Shown: positions 25,399 through 34,148 of the stretch, in pieces
How the letters are laid out: each line of letters opens with the position of its first letter
Numbering within the stretch: the first letter of the stretch is position 1
NCBI RefSeq assembly: GCF_041260665.1
Contig: NZ_JBGCCT010000013.1
Location: forward strand, 186,001 to 250,000
DNA: 64,000 nucleotides
DNA from: Catenulispora sp. GP43
Lineage (GTDB): Bacteria; Actinomycetota; Actinomycetes; Streptomycetales; Catenulisporaceae
Direction: 5' to 3'
Position numbers and translations under genes: made by a program
Notes under the pieces: generated by a model
Database searches by the model: none
The model's input: only the letters and a program-made list of their open reading frames with translations
Told to the model about the DNA's origin: nothing

Positions 25399-26175
25399 TC
25401 AGCTCAGCTGGCCGGTGGGCATGATCGTGAGCTGCTGCAGGTTGACGCGCGGCGGTGCGCAGGCCAGGAACGCGACGGTCTCGGCGATGTCGGATGCGGT
25501 GAGGAACTCCATGCTCTGCTTCGCGCCGGCCAGCCATTGCAGGGCGCCGGCGTCGGTGACGTGGCTTTGCAGTTCGGTGCCGACGATGCCCGGTTCCAGT
25601 GCGGACACCCGCACGTTCTTCGGGCCCAGCTCTGCCCGCAGCTGCCGGGACAGGTGGGTGACGTAGGCCTTGGTGCCGCAGTACACGGCGAAGCCGGGGA
25701 AGATGTTCTGCGCGGCGATCGAGGAGGTGTTGACCAGGTCGGCGACGCCGCGTTCGGCGGCGGCGGCGAGCAGGTGCGGGGTGAAGGCGGCGATGACGTT
25801 CATGACGCCGCCGATGTTCAGGTCGATCTGCTGCTGCCACTGCTCGACGGCCAACTCCTGCACGGGTGCCGGCAGCATCACTCCGGCGTTGTTCACCACC
25901 AGGTCGGCGGTGCCGAGTTCAGTGCGGACGCGGTCTGCGGCGGCGCGCATCTGGGCGGCGTCGGTGACGTCGGCGGTGATGGCCAGGGCGGTGCCGCCGG
26001 CGGCGGTGATGCGTGCGACCAGGTCGGTGAGGCGTTCGGCGCGGCGTGCCACGACGGCGACGTGTGCGCCGCCGGCGGCCAGACGTTCGGCGCAGGCCTG
26101 GCCGATGCCGCTGGACGCGCCGGTGATGACTGCGACGCGGCCGGTCAGGGGTGTGCCCCAGGTGTTGCTGGACAT
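25399..26175 (-). CDS. SDR-family oxidoreductase
   Basis: A 258-aa classical SDR. TGASSGIG is near residue 19, 'VVNNAGVM' is canonical, the catalytic Ser lies in 'NTSSIAAQ' and the Tyr-Lys pair in 'YCGTK'. The C-terminal part with 'ALEPGIVGTELQSHVTD' resembles the YdfG/serine-dehydrogenase-like branch acting on small hydroxy acids. The ATG at 26175 has GGAAGG upstream. It is divergent from the MmyB-type regulator at 26364, the same arrangement as at 18 kb. The substrate is unknown. Confidence 0.9.
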   Translation of the reverse strand: MSSNTWGTPLTGRVAVITGASSGIGQACAERLAAGGAHVAVVARRAERLTDLVARITAAGGTALAITADVTDAAQMRAAADRVRTELGTADLVVNNAGVMLPAPVQELAVEQWQQQIDLNIGGVMNVIAAFTPHLLAAAAERGVADLVNTSSIAAQNIFPGFAVYCGTKAYVTHLSRQLRAELGPKNVRVSALEPGIVGTELQSHVTDAGALQWLAGAKQSMEFLTASDIAETVAFLACAPPRVNLQQLTIMPTGQLS

Positions 26176-26303
26176 GGGTGAACCTTCCAAAAGCTCAGGT
26201 GGAAGTCGGTGTGGGAGGTGTTCGGCCGGTTGGTTTGCGGCCCACATCCAGAACACCAGTCGCGCCGGGCGTTCCGGCGGCCATAGCTGTCCCCGTGCAG
26301 GCA

Positions 26304-26357
26304 GGTACTGGCAGGGCTACCCTGGCCCGTCCGCAACGGCGCGGCGTGGACCAGACT
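26304..26357 (+). promoter_or_regulatory. Divergent SDR/regulator control region
   Basis: GGTACTGGCAGGGCTACCC (26304-26322) shares the GGTA-n-TGGCAG-TACCC pattern with the repeat at 16615-16635. CAGACT (26352-26357) stands 6 nt before the ATG of the MmyB-type regulator, identical in sequence and spacing to the -10 at 18708. Confidence 0.45.
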
Positions 26358-26363
26358 TGAGGC

Positions 26364-27239
26364 ATGGACCGTGCCAAGGAGATCGCCGGGTTCCTGCGTT
26401 CGCGGCGTGCCGGAATCAGTCCCGAAACCGCGGGGCTGCCGTTCGACGGGCGGATCCGGCGCGTGCCGGGGCTGCGCCGGGATGAGGTGGCGCGGCTGGC
26501 CGGGGTCAGCAGCGAGTACTACACGCGGCTGGAGCAGGGCCGGGCCGGTAACCCGTCGGCGGAGGTGGTGGCGGCGATCGCGCGGGCGCTGCGGCTGGAT
26601 GACACCGAGGCCGAGCACCTGTCGGACCTGCTGGCCGGCGGCGCCGGCGGCGGCGGTGCGGGGGCGGCGGTTTCGCGGCGCGCGCCGTCGCGGGTGCAGC
26701 GGGTGCGGCCGGGGCTGCATCTGATGCTGGACACGTTGGATCATGTGCCGGCGTTCATTTTGGGCCGGCGGACCGATGTGTTGGCGGCGAACCGGTTGGC
26801 GCGGGCGGTGATCACTGATTTCGAGGTGTTGCCGGCGACCAGGCGGAACATGGCGCGGTATTACCTGTTGGATCCGCTGGCGCGTGAGCGGGTCGGGGAT
26901 TGGGAGCAGATCGCGGCTGAGACGGTGGCGATGTTGCGGTTCGAGGCGGGGCGTTATCCGCAGGATCGGCAGTTGGCGGATCTGGTCGGGGAGTTGATGT
27001 TGGCGTGTCCGGAGTTCACCGGCTGGTGGAATGATCATCGGGTGTTGCGGCGTACGCATGGGGTGAAGCGTTATCGGCATCCGGTGGTGGGGGAGTTGAG
27101 CTTCTCCTATGAGTCGTTTCAGGCTCCGGGGGATGCTGAGCAGACGTTGTGTGTGTACACGGTTCAGCCGGGGTCGGACAGTGCGCAGGCGTTGCGGGTG
27201 TTGGATTCGTGGACGGCGCCGGAGCCGGTGCGCGGGTGA
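26364..27239 (+). CDS. XRE-family regulator with MmyB-type sensor domain
   Basis: A 291-aa paralogue in family of the regulator at 18720. The HTH spans about residues 5-75 with 'RVPGLRRDEVARLAG' and 'SSEYYTRLEQG'. The sensor domain has 'PAFILGRRTDVLAANRLARAV', 'YYLLDPLARERVGDWE' and 'CPEFTGWWNDHRV', then the closing 'GVKRYRHPVVGELSFSYES' beta part, which is better preserved than in the 18720 copy. The Gly/Ala-rich linker at about 90-105 is variable. It is leaderless by sequence (CAGACT 6 nt before ATG). Its likely target is the divergent SDR. Confidence 0.92.
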   Translation: MDRAKEIAGFLRSRRAGISPETAGLPFDGRIRRVPGLRRDEVARLAGVSSEYYTRLEQGRAGNPSAEVVAAIARALRLDDTEAEHLSDLLAGGAGGGGAGAAVSRRAPSRVQRVRPGLHLMLDTLDHVPAFILGRRTDVLAANRLARAVITDFEVLPATRRNMARYYLLDPLARERVGDWEQIAAETVAMLRFEAGRYPQDRQLADLVGELMLACPEFTGWWNDHRVLRRTHGVKRYRHPVVGELSFSYESFQAPGDAEQTLCVYTVQPGSDSAQALRVLDSWTAPEPVRG

Positions 27240-27289
27240 GTGCTGGCCGGCCGGTGCCACTGCCGGTGGCGGGTGTGCTGGGAAAAGCT

Positions 27290-27332
27290 GAGCGTCGCCG
27301 CGCCCTCCCACTTCCTGGGCGCGGCGACGCTC
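27290..27332. terminator. Bidirectional hairpin terminator
   Basis: A perfect 16-bp inverted repeat (27290-27305, 27317-27332, 11-nt loop) lies between the convergent MmyB-type regulator and the GH87-type gene, 9 bp from the latter's stop codon. Confidence 0.82.
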
Positions 27333-27341
27333 GGTGTTCCC

Positions 27342-29363
27342 TCAGCTGGTCGGCCAGGCCGAGGGGGCCGGGGGCGGCACGACCGGCGGGCGGTCGTCGC
27401 AGGTGATGGTGTTCGGCAGTTCCCACGGCGCCAGCCAGGGCCCGGTGGTGCCGCCGCCGGTGTTGCCGCCGAGGTCGGTGACGGTGAACTCCGAGCCGGC
27501 GGGGGTGAAGTGGAATGAGCCGCAGTTGTTGATGCCGACGGCTCCGACGTTGCGGGCGACCACGTTCTGGAAGGTGGCGCCGCCGGCGGTGCGGGCCGAG
27601 ACGACCGAGGTGCCGGTGCCGTCGACCTTGATGTCGCTGAAGTGCACGTTGGTGATCTGGTACTGGTCCTTCACCGAGAAGTCCGACACCAGCATGATCG
27701 CGTTGTAGGTGTTGTCGAGGAAGTCGTCGCCGCTGACCTGGATGTTCGCGTCGATGCTGTGTTCGAGGGCGTAGATCCAGATCGCGCCCAGCCCGATCTT
27801 CCAGTTCAGTTCGAACGTGCCGGCGCGCACGGTGGTGTTGTCCTTGACGGTGATGGTGCCGGCGAACGGCACCGCGCCGAAGCGGCTGCCGATCTGCAGT
27901 GCCGAGCCTTCACGGATGGGGTCGGCGACCAGGTTGTCGGAGACGGTCAGGTCGGTGCCGCCGTACAGGGCGATGCCGTTGGCCAGCACCGGTGTCTGCA
28001 CCGTGTTGTGGTCGAAGACGTCGTCGGCGTCGGCGGTGGTCTGGGACCACATCGCCAGGCCGTCGTCGCCGGTGTTGCGGATGAAGTTGTTCCGCACCAC
28101 CGAGCCGGTGACGCCGGTGTGGAAGTTGATGCCGTCGGCGATCTGGTCGGCGATCTGGTTGTTCTCGATCGTCAGATGGTCCATCGGGCCGTCCAGCCAC
28201 ATCCCGACCTTGGTGTGGTGGATGTAGAGCCCCTCGATGCTGGAGTCGGAAAGCGCGCCGCCGATGCCGTTGACCTGGTCGGTGTCGATGCGCTCGCGGA
28301 CGTCGCCCTCGATGGCGAAGTCCGACAGGTGCACGTTGTGCGAACCGCCGGCCGAGGCGTCCTTGCCGTAGAAGCCGACGCCGGTGTGGATGGAGCCGTC
28401 CGGCGCGGGGCTGGACAGCGTCACCTGGTGGCCCTTGATGATGGTGTACCAGCTGCCGGCGCCGGAGATGGTGACGTCGTCGACGATGATGTGCCGGTTC
28501 ACCTGGAACACCCCCGGCGGGATGTACACCGGGACGTGCGCCAGGTGCGCGAAGGCGATGGCGCGGTCGATGGCATCGGCGGAGTCGCGCCGTCCGGTCG
28601 GGTCCGCGCCGAACAGCAGCACGTTCGCCGCGGCGAAATCGACCTTCGGCGGCGCGACCAGCTGGGAGTCCATCAGGTCGATGGTGGTGCCGGACGCGGG
28701 GCTGCCGGCCGGGGCGGTCAGGCGGATGACGTCGCCGGCGCGGTAGGTACGGCCCAGCAGCAGCCGCTGCTCGTCGTAGAAGTGGTTGGGCCGGAACGGC
28801 GTGGGGAACACCGGCGCCGGGGTGGTCTGGTCCGGCACGCAGTTGCACTCGGTGGTCCACCAGTCCGGGTTCAGCGGCCCGGCATTCGGGTCGTTGCTGA
28901 ACGGGTACTCGTTGTACAGCCACGCGTACTGCGACGTCAGCGTCATCGTGCGGTGGCCGCCGCCGTTCACCGACACGTCCAGCGGCGCGGTGATGCCGCC
29001 TCCGGTGGGGGCGTCGGGGATGCTGTACCGCACCGTGATGGCGTTGGCCGCCGCGGGCAGCGTGAACTGCACGTACTGGCCGGGCTTGAGCGTCACGGCC
29101 GAGCGGCCCGACGCCTCGGCGGCCAGGGTGTAGGCATCGGTGCCCGGACCGATGACCGTGCCGTCGGTGACGGCGTTCTCAGCTTCCTGCTCGGCGAACC
29201 CGAGATCGGCGCCGCGGCCGGCGACCAGCGCGGGATCCAGCGCGGCCCGGGTGGTCCGGGCCGCGGCGGCCGAGGCCGCGCCGGCCGGGCCCGCGGCGAG
29301 CAGCGTGCTGAAGCCCAGGACCACGGCGAAGGCCGCGGCCAGGGGTTTGGTGGGTGTGGACAT
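27342..29363 (-). CDS. Secreted GH87-type alpha-1,3-glucanase (mycodextranase-like)
   Basis: A 673-aa exported right-handed beta-helix enzyme. The start at 29363 gives a signal peptide ('LAAAFAVVLGFSTLLAAGPAGA'-type core, cleavage after AGA/ASA). Residues about 70-240 form a CBM-like beta-sandwich with 'QYAWLYNEYPF'. 'VLLFGADPTGRRDSADAIDRA' opens the parallel beta-helix. In the helix, Asp in 'QIADGINFH' (about D410) and the Asp pair in 'NTGDDGLAMW' (about D433-D434) have the 23/24-residue spacing known for the catalytic Asp trio of GH87. The predicted substrate is alpha-1,3-glucan of fungal walls. There is no ribosome site; TACGGT stands 6 nt before the ATG. Longer upstream frames were rejected because the signal peptide would be buried. 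Confidence 0.75.
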   Translation of the reverse strand: MSTPTKPLAAAFAVVLGFSTLLAAGPAGAASAAAARTTRAALDPALVAGRGADLGFAEQEAENAVTDGTVIGPGTDAYTLAAEASGRSAVTLKPGQYVQFTLPAAANAITVRYSIPDAPTGGGITAPLDVSVNGGGHRTMTLTSQYAWLYNEYPFSNDPNAGPLNPDWWTTECNCVPDQTTPAPVFPTPFRPNHFYDEQRLLLGRTYRAGDVIRLTAPAGSPASGTTIDLMDSQLVAPPKVDFAAANVLLFGADPTGRRDSADAIDRAIAFAHLAHVPVYIPPGVFQVNRHIIVDDVTISGAGSWYTIIKGHQVTLSSPAPDGSIHTGVGFYGKDASAGGSHNVHLSDFAIEGDVRERIDTDQVNGIGGALSDSSIEGLYIHHTKVGMWLDGPMDHLTIENNQIADQIADGINFHTGVTGSVVRNNFIRNTGDDGLAMWSQTTADADDVFDHNTVQTPVLANGIALYGGTDLTVSDNLVADPIREGSALQIGSRFGAVPFAGTITVKDNTTVRAGTFELNWKIGLGAIWIYALEHSIDANIQVSGDDFLDNTYNAIMLVSDFSVKDQYQITNVHFSDIKVDGTGTSVVSARTAGGATFQNVVARNVGAVGINNCGSFHFTPAGSEFTVTDLGGNTGGGTTGPWLAPWELPNTITCDDRPPVVPPPAPSAWPTS

Positions 29364-29649
29364 GAGAGGACCGTAGGGGTCGGCGGTCGGCGAAGCAAGA
29401 GTTCTGTACGTTGATTTCCGAAGATCGTCGAAGTCTTTCTGGCTCTGCAAGATTTCTTGCGCGAGTTGCGTCGAATATTGCGCACTCTCGACGGCGCCGG
29501 TGGAACCCGCACCAGTGGGAACCGCACAACATCGAGGGCTGATCTCGGGAGGATGACGGCCTACATCCACGGCCCTGATCACTGCGAGGGTGATCGTGAC
29601 GGCTCGACCGCACACCCCCCGGCCGACGAGAAACAGAAAGGCCCCGTAC

Positions 29650-30876
29650 ATGCCCGAGCGCAGCACACCTGATCAGATCCTTGTCACCGGCGTCGGGGCC
29701 ACCACCCCGCTGGGCCCGGACGCCACCTCCACCTGGGAGGCGATGCTCGCCGGACACTCCGGCGTCACCGCCGTACAACACACCTGGGCCCAAAACCTGC
29801 CGGTACGGATCGCCGCCGGCCTGCACACACCACCGGAGCAGGCACTGTCCCGGATCGAAACCCGGCGCCTGGACCGCTGCGCCCAGATCGCGCTGATCAG
29901 CGCCCGACAGGCCTGGGCCCAGGCCGGCCGGCCCGACGTCGACCCCGAACGCCTGGCCGTGGTCATCGGCACCGGCATCGGCGGCGTCACCTCACTGCTG
30001 ACCCAAGAGCAGAAGCTGCGCGAGAAAGGCCCGCGCGCCGTATCACCCCTGACCGTCCCCATGCTCATGGCCAACAGCCCCGCCGCCTGGGTCAGCATGG
30101 AACTCGGCGCCCGCGGCGGCGCCCGCACCCCCGTCAGCGCCTGCTCCTCCAGCGCCGAAGCCATCGCCATGGCCATCGACCTCATCCGGCTGAACCGCGC
30201 CGACGTCGTCGTCGCCGGCGGCGCCGAAGCCTGCGTCCTGCCACTGCCCCTGGCCGCGTTCGCACAAATGACGGTCCTGTCCAAACGCAACGACGACCCC
30301 GCCGCCGCATCCCGCCCCTTCGACATCGACCGCGACGGACTGGTCCTCGGCGAAGGCGGCGCCGTCCTGGTCCTGGAACGCGCCGACTTCGCCCGCGCCC
30401 GCGGCGCCCAGCCCCTCGCCACCGCAGCCGGCGCCGGCATCACCTCCGCCGCCGGCCACATCACCGCCTCCGACGTCGACGGCCAAATCCGCGCCATGCG
30501 CGCCGCACTACACGAAGCCGACCTGACACCCCACGACATCGACCTCGTCCAAGCCCACGCCACCGCCACACCCGGCGGCGACCTCGAAGAAGCCGCCGCC
30601 ATCAGCGAAGCCATCGGAACCCACCCCGCCATCAGCGCCATCAAATCCATGACCGGCCACCTGCTCGGCGCCTCCGGCGCCCTGGCAGCCCTCGCCGCCG
30701 TCCACGGACTGCGCGACGGCGCAGCCCCGGCCATCCGCAACCTGCAAACCCCCGACCCCGCCACCGAACTCGACCTCATCACCGGCGAAACCCGCCACAC
30801 ACCCTTCCACGCCGCCCTGGTGAACTCCTTCGGGTTCGGCGGCCACAACGTCAGCGTCGCCTTCACCCGCGCCTGA
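29650..30876 (+). CDS. Beta-ketoacyl-ACP synthase II (FabF-like)
   Basis: A 408-aa decarboxylating condensing enzyme of fatty-acid or polyketide synthesis. The catalytic triad is complete: Cys in 'VSACSSSAEA' (about C165), His in 'QAHATATPGGD' (about H303) and His in 'SMTGHLLGASGA' (about H337), with Lys of 'IKSMTGH' near 332. It starts 'ILVTGVGATTPLG' and ends 'NSFGFGGHNVSVAF', both standard. It is shorter at the N-terminus than a polyketide chain-length factor and keeps the active Cys, so it is a KS rather than a CLF. AGAAAGG lies 9 nt before the ATG. No ACP, KR or malonyl transferase gene is nearby. It is 28 bp upstream of the AfsR-type regulator. Confidence 0.9.
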   Translation: MPERSTPDQILVTGVGATTPLGPDATSTWEAMLAGHSGVTAVQHTWAQNLPVRIAAGLHTPPEQALSRIETRRLDRCAQIALISARQAWAQAGRPDVDPERLAVVIGTGIGGVTSLLTQEQKLREKGPRAVSPLTVPMLMANSPAAWVSMELGARGGARTPVSACSSSAEAIAMAIDLIRLNRADVVVAGGAEACVLPLPLAAFAQMTVLSKRNDDPAAASRPFDIDRDGLVLGEGGAVLVLERADFARARGAQPLATAAGAGITSAAGHITASDVDGQIRAMRAALHEADLTPHDIDLVQAHATATPGGDLEEAAAISEAIGTHPAISAIKSMTGHLLGASGALAALAAVHGLRDGAAPAIRNLQTPDPATELDLITGETRHTPFHAALVNSFGFGGHNVSVAFTRA

Positions 30877-30891
30877 GACCAGCCGCACTCC

Positions 30892-30897
30892 TAGACT
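30892..30897 (+). promoter_or_regulatory. -10 hexamer of AfsR-type regulator
   Basis: TAGACT ends 7 nt before the GTG at 30905 with no ribosome site between. The gene is therefore probably leaderless and can be transcribed independently of the ketosynthase gene 28 bp upstream. Confidence 0.55.
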
Positions 30898-30904
30898 TGG
30901 GCCG

Positions 30905-33900
30905 GTGAGCATCGCCCTGACCCTGCTGGACGACGTGCGCTGGCACGGCATCCCCGTCGTGGGTGAGCGCCCGCAAGCGCTACTGGCCGCCCTGGCCGCA
31001 CGCCACGGCCGGCCAGTCGGCGCACACGAACTCATCGACCTCATCTGGGGCCCCGACGCCCCCGCCACCAGCACCAAAAACCTGCAAGTGCTCATATCGC
31101 GCACCCGCAGCACCTGCGGAGCCGACATCATCACCCGCGAAGCCGCCGGATACCGGCTCGGCACCGGACCCCAACACGTAGACAGCACCAAACTCACCCA
31201 ACTCGTCCACGACGCCCACACCGCCCTGGACCACGACCCCGCCCGCGCCGCACACCTGGCCGGCCAAGCACTGGAACTGGCCCAATCCTCAACCCCGGCA
31301 CCCGCAGACGACGCCACCGGGCCGCTGGCCGACATCCGCCGCGCCGCAGCCGCCGAAACCGCCAGCGCCCACCTGGTCGCGGCGCGCGCCGCCAGCCGCG
31401 CCGGGGCACACGCCCAGGCGCTGCCGCGGCTCCAGGCCGCGCACGAGCGTGACCCGCGTGACGAGTCGCTGCTTGCTGACCTGCTGCGCAGTGAAGCAGC
31501 GGTGCGGGGTCCGGCAGCGGCACTGGACCGGTTCGAACGCTACCGGCGGGAACTGCGCCACACCGTCGGTGCGGAACCCTCCGAGGTGCTTGCGCGGGTG
31601 CAGCGTGCCCTGCTGGCCGCCGACCGTCCGGTACGGCACGGGCTGCGCTACGACGCCACCGCGCTGATCGGCCGCGACGGTGATGTCGCGGATCTTTCGG
31701 CGGCGCTGGCCGCATCGCGGGTGGTGACGGTGATCGGGGCCGGCGGGCTCGGCAAAACCCGGCTGGCGCAGGTCATCGCACGCTCGGCCGAGCAGCCGGC
31801 GGTGTATTTCGTGGAACTGGCCGCAATCACCTCGGCACAGGACCTGGCCATGGAAGTGGGCTCGGCGCTGGGGGTGCGTGACTCGGTCAGCGGCCGCACA
31901 GCACTCAGTGCCCGGCAGCAGGCTGACTTCACCGCGCGGATCGCGCAGCAGCTGGGGCAGGTGCCGGCGCTGCTGGTGCTCGACAACTGCGAACACCTCA
32001 TCGCCGCCGTCGCCGACCTGGTGGCGTTCCTGGTCGCCGCCACCGGCGATCTTCGGGTGCTGACCACCAGCCGGGCGCCGCTGGCGATCGCCGCCGAACA
32101 GCTGTATCCACTCGGTGAACTCCGCGCCGCCGACGCCGCGCGGCTGTTCACCGAACGAGCCCTGGCCGCACGGCCCGGCGCGCGGCTGGACGAGCAGGTC
32201 ATCGCCCGGATCGTGCGCAGACTCGACGGGCTGCCGCTGGCGATCGAGCTGGCCGCGGCGAAGGTGAGGATCATGGCCGTCGAAGACATCGACCGGCGGC
32301 TGCAGGACCGGTTCGCGTTGCTGCGCGGCGCCGGCCGCGGCGCCCCGGACCGGCATCAAGGGCTGCTGACCGTCATCGAATGGTCGTGGAACCTGCTCAA
32401 CGGGCAGCAGCAGCGGGCGCTGCGGGCGCTGGCGCTGTTCCACGACGGATTCACACTGGACGCCGCCGAATCAGTACTCGCGCACGTCAGCGGAGAATCA
32501 GCACTCGGCGAAGCGGCCGTGATCGACGCGGTGCAGGGGCTGGTCGACCAGTCGCTGGTGACGGTGCGCGAAGGACCGGCCGGCGGCGTGCGGTACCGGA
32601 TGCTGGAGACCGTGCGCGAATACGGCCGGATGCAGCTGGCGCGCGCCGGCGAACAGGACCGGGCGCGTGCCGCGCAGCGCCGCTGGGCTGTGGAGTATGT
32701 GGCGGCGCGGCGGCTGCGATTCGCCGGGGCCGGGCAGTTCGAGGCGATCGGCGCGCTCGGGGAGGAGGAGACGAACCTGGCTGATGAGCTGCGCGGCGCT
32801 ATCGCCGACGGTGACTGTGAGTCGCTGGTGGCTTTGTTGGCGGCGTTGGGCACGATGTGGATGATGCGCGGGGAGCATATTCGGCTGCTGGTTGTCGGCG
32901 GCGCGGTCCGTGACGCGTTGTGGGAGTGGGTGCCGCCGCCGGCGTTGGCTGATGTGGCGCGGGCGGCGGTGGCGATCACGTTGAACATTTCGTTGGCGCT
33001 GTCCGGGGAGCGTGCGGACCTGTTCGAGGTGCTGCGGCGGCTGGGGCCGGCCAGCGGCGAGGATGCGTATGTCGCGGCTCTGGTTCAGGTGTTGCTGACG
33101 TGTGCTCCGGCGGTCGATGAGGCTTTCCCCGCGCGGCTGGGTGAGTTGGCGGCGTCGCCGGATCGGCATGTGGGTTCGGTGGCGGCGTTGTGGCTGAGTC
33201 GGCACTGCGAGAACGAGGGTGATCTGGCCGGTGCGCTGTCGGCGGCGCAGCGGGTGCTGGAGTTGGCGCAGTCGCAGCCGGTCGCCGAGGTGGGGCCGTG
33301 GGCGGCGGCGCTGCCGCATGCGCTGCTGGCGGAGCTTTCGATGCAGCTCGGCGACACCGACGCTGCGGTCGCTCATGCGGTGGCGGCGCTGCCGGTGGCC
33401 GAGCGGCTCGGCGCCAACGATGATGAGGCGCAGCTGCGGGCGCTGCTGGTGCTGTGTGACATCGGTGCGGGCCGGCTGGAGGCGGCCCGGGCCCAGTTGG
33501 CGCGGATCGACGGCATCGAGGTGCGGGCGGCGTCGTTCGGCACGGACGTGTTCCGGCACATCTGCCGGGCCGAGCTGCTGCTGGCCGACGGCGCGGCCGA
33601 GGCGGGGCTGCGGCTGTATCGGGAATGTGCGCGGCGGATGCACCAGACCGAGGTTCCTGATGTCATGCGGACCGGGACCGAGTTGTGGAGCTACTTCGGG
33701 GACGCGTTGGTGTTGAACGCGCACGCCTGGTACGGGCAGTCCGCTGATGAGCTGGCGTGCGGGGCGGCGATGTTCGTGGCGTGCCGGGACAGCGCGTGCC
33801 GGGTGCTGACCGTCGACAACGAGCGCCTGGACTATCCGGCTGCCGGGTTGCTGCTGTTTTCGCTGGGGGCGTGGGCGCTGCTGCGCGGGGCCGCGCCGGC

Positions 33901-34111
33901 GGCCGATGCGGTGCGGCTGCTGGTGCTGGCTGAGGCGTTCGCGTACAACCGGATGCTGCCGACGATGGCGTGGGAGAAGATCGTGGCGGTTGCGGAGAAG
34001 GCGTGGCCTGGTGGGCTTGGGCGGTTGCGGGCGCAGTATGCGGGGCGCCGCCCGCCGGCGCTGCTGGATGAGGCGCGGGCGGCGGCGTGGCGGCTGCCGG
34101 ACGGATCGTAG
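30905..34111 (+). CDS. AfsR/SARP-type regulator (BTAD - NB-ARC - TPR)
   Basis: A 1068-aa multidomain activator. Residues 1-90 are an OmpR-like winged helix ('ELIDLIWGPDAP'); about 95-240 is the bacterial transcriptional activation domain ending 'FERYRRELRHTVGAEPS'. The NB-ARC ATPase has Walker A GAGGLGKT (278-285) and Walker B 'LLVLDNCEHL' (about 356). 'LTTSRAPL' and 'LDGLPLAIELAAAKV' are sensor and GLPL-like motifs, and a helical TPR-like region of about 450 residues follows. Such proteins activate secondary-metabolism or export genes. The adjacent convergent DrrAB exporter and the upstream ketosynthase are plausible targets. Composition changes from C-rich to G-rich codons between 31.4 and 32.7 kb. 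Confidence 0.92.
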   Translation: MSIALTLLDDVRWHGIPVVGERPQALLAALAARHGRPVGAHELIDLIWGPDAPATSTKNLQVLISRTRSTCGADIITREAAGYRLGTGPQHVDSTKLTQLVHDAHTALDHDPARAAHLAGQALELAQSSTPAPADDATGPLADIRRAAAAETASAHLVAARAASRAGAHAQALPRLQAAHERDPRDESLLADLLRSEAAVRGPAAALDRFERYRRELRHTVGAEPSEVLARVQRALLAADRPVRHGLRYDATALIGRDGDVADLSAALAASRVVTVIGAGGLGKTRLAQVIARSAEQPAVYFVELAAITSAQDLAMEVGSALGVRDSVSGRTALSARQQADFTARIAQQLGQVPALLVLDNCEHLIAAVADLVAFLVAATGDLRVLTTSRAPLAIAAEQLYPLGELRAADAARLFTERALAARPGARLDEQVIARIVRRLDGLPLAIELAAAKVRIMAVEDIDRRLQDRFALLRGAGRGAPDRHQGLLTVIEWSWNLLNGQQQRALRALALFHDGFTLDAAESVLAHVSGESALGEAAVIDAVQGLVDQSLVTVREGPAGGVRYRMLETVREYGRMQLARAGEQDRARAAQRRWAVEYVAARRLRFAGAGQFEAIGALGEEETNLADELRGAIADGDCESLVALLAALGTMWMMRGEHIRLLVVGGAVRDALWEWVPPPALADVARAAVAITLNISLALSGERADLFEVLRRLGPASGEDAYVAALVQVLLTCAPAVDEAFPARLGELAASPDRHVGSVAALWLSRHCENEGDLAGALSAAQRVLELAQSQPVAEVGPWAAALPHALLAELSMQLGDTDAAVAHAVAALPVAERLGANDDEAQLRALLVLCDIGAGRLEAARAQLARIDGIEVRAASFGTDVFRHICRAELLLADGAAEAGLRLYRECARRMHQTEVPDVMRTGTELWSYFGDALVLNAHAWYGQSADELACGAAMFVACRDSACRVLTVDNERLDYPAAGLLLFSLGAWALLRGAAPAADAVRLLVLAEAFAYNRMLPTMAWEKIVAVAEKAWPGGLGRLRAQYAGRRPPALLDEARAAAWRLPDGS

Positions 34112-34148
34112 GGAACGTAGGGAACGTAGGGCTGGCCGGGGCCGGGTT

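Noticed and set aside
34112-34148. GTAGGGAAC triplet repeat after the AfsR gene as a regulatory element
   Set aside because: Only two to three 9-bp copies between convergent stop codons; no stem-loop or promoter context.
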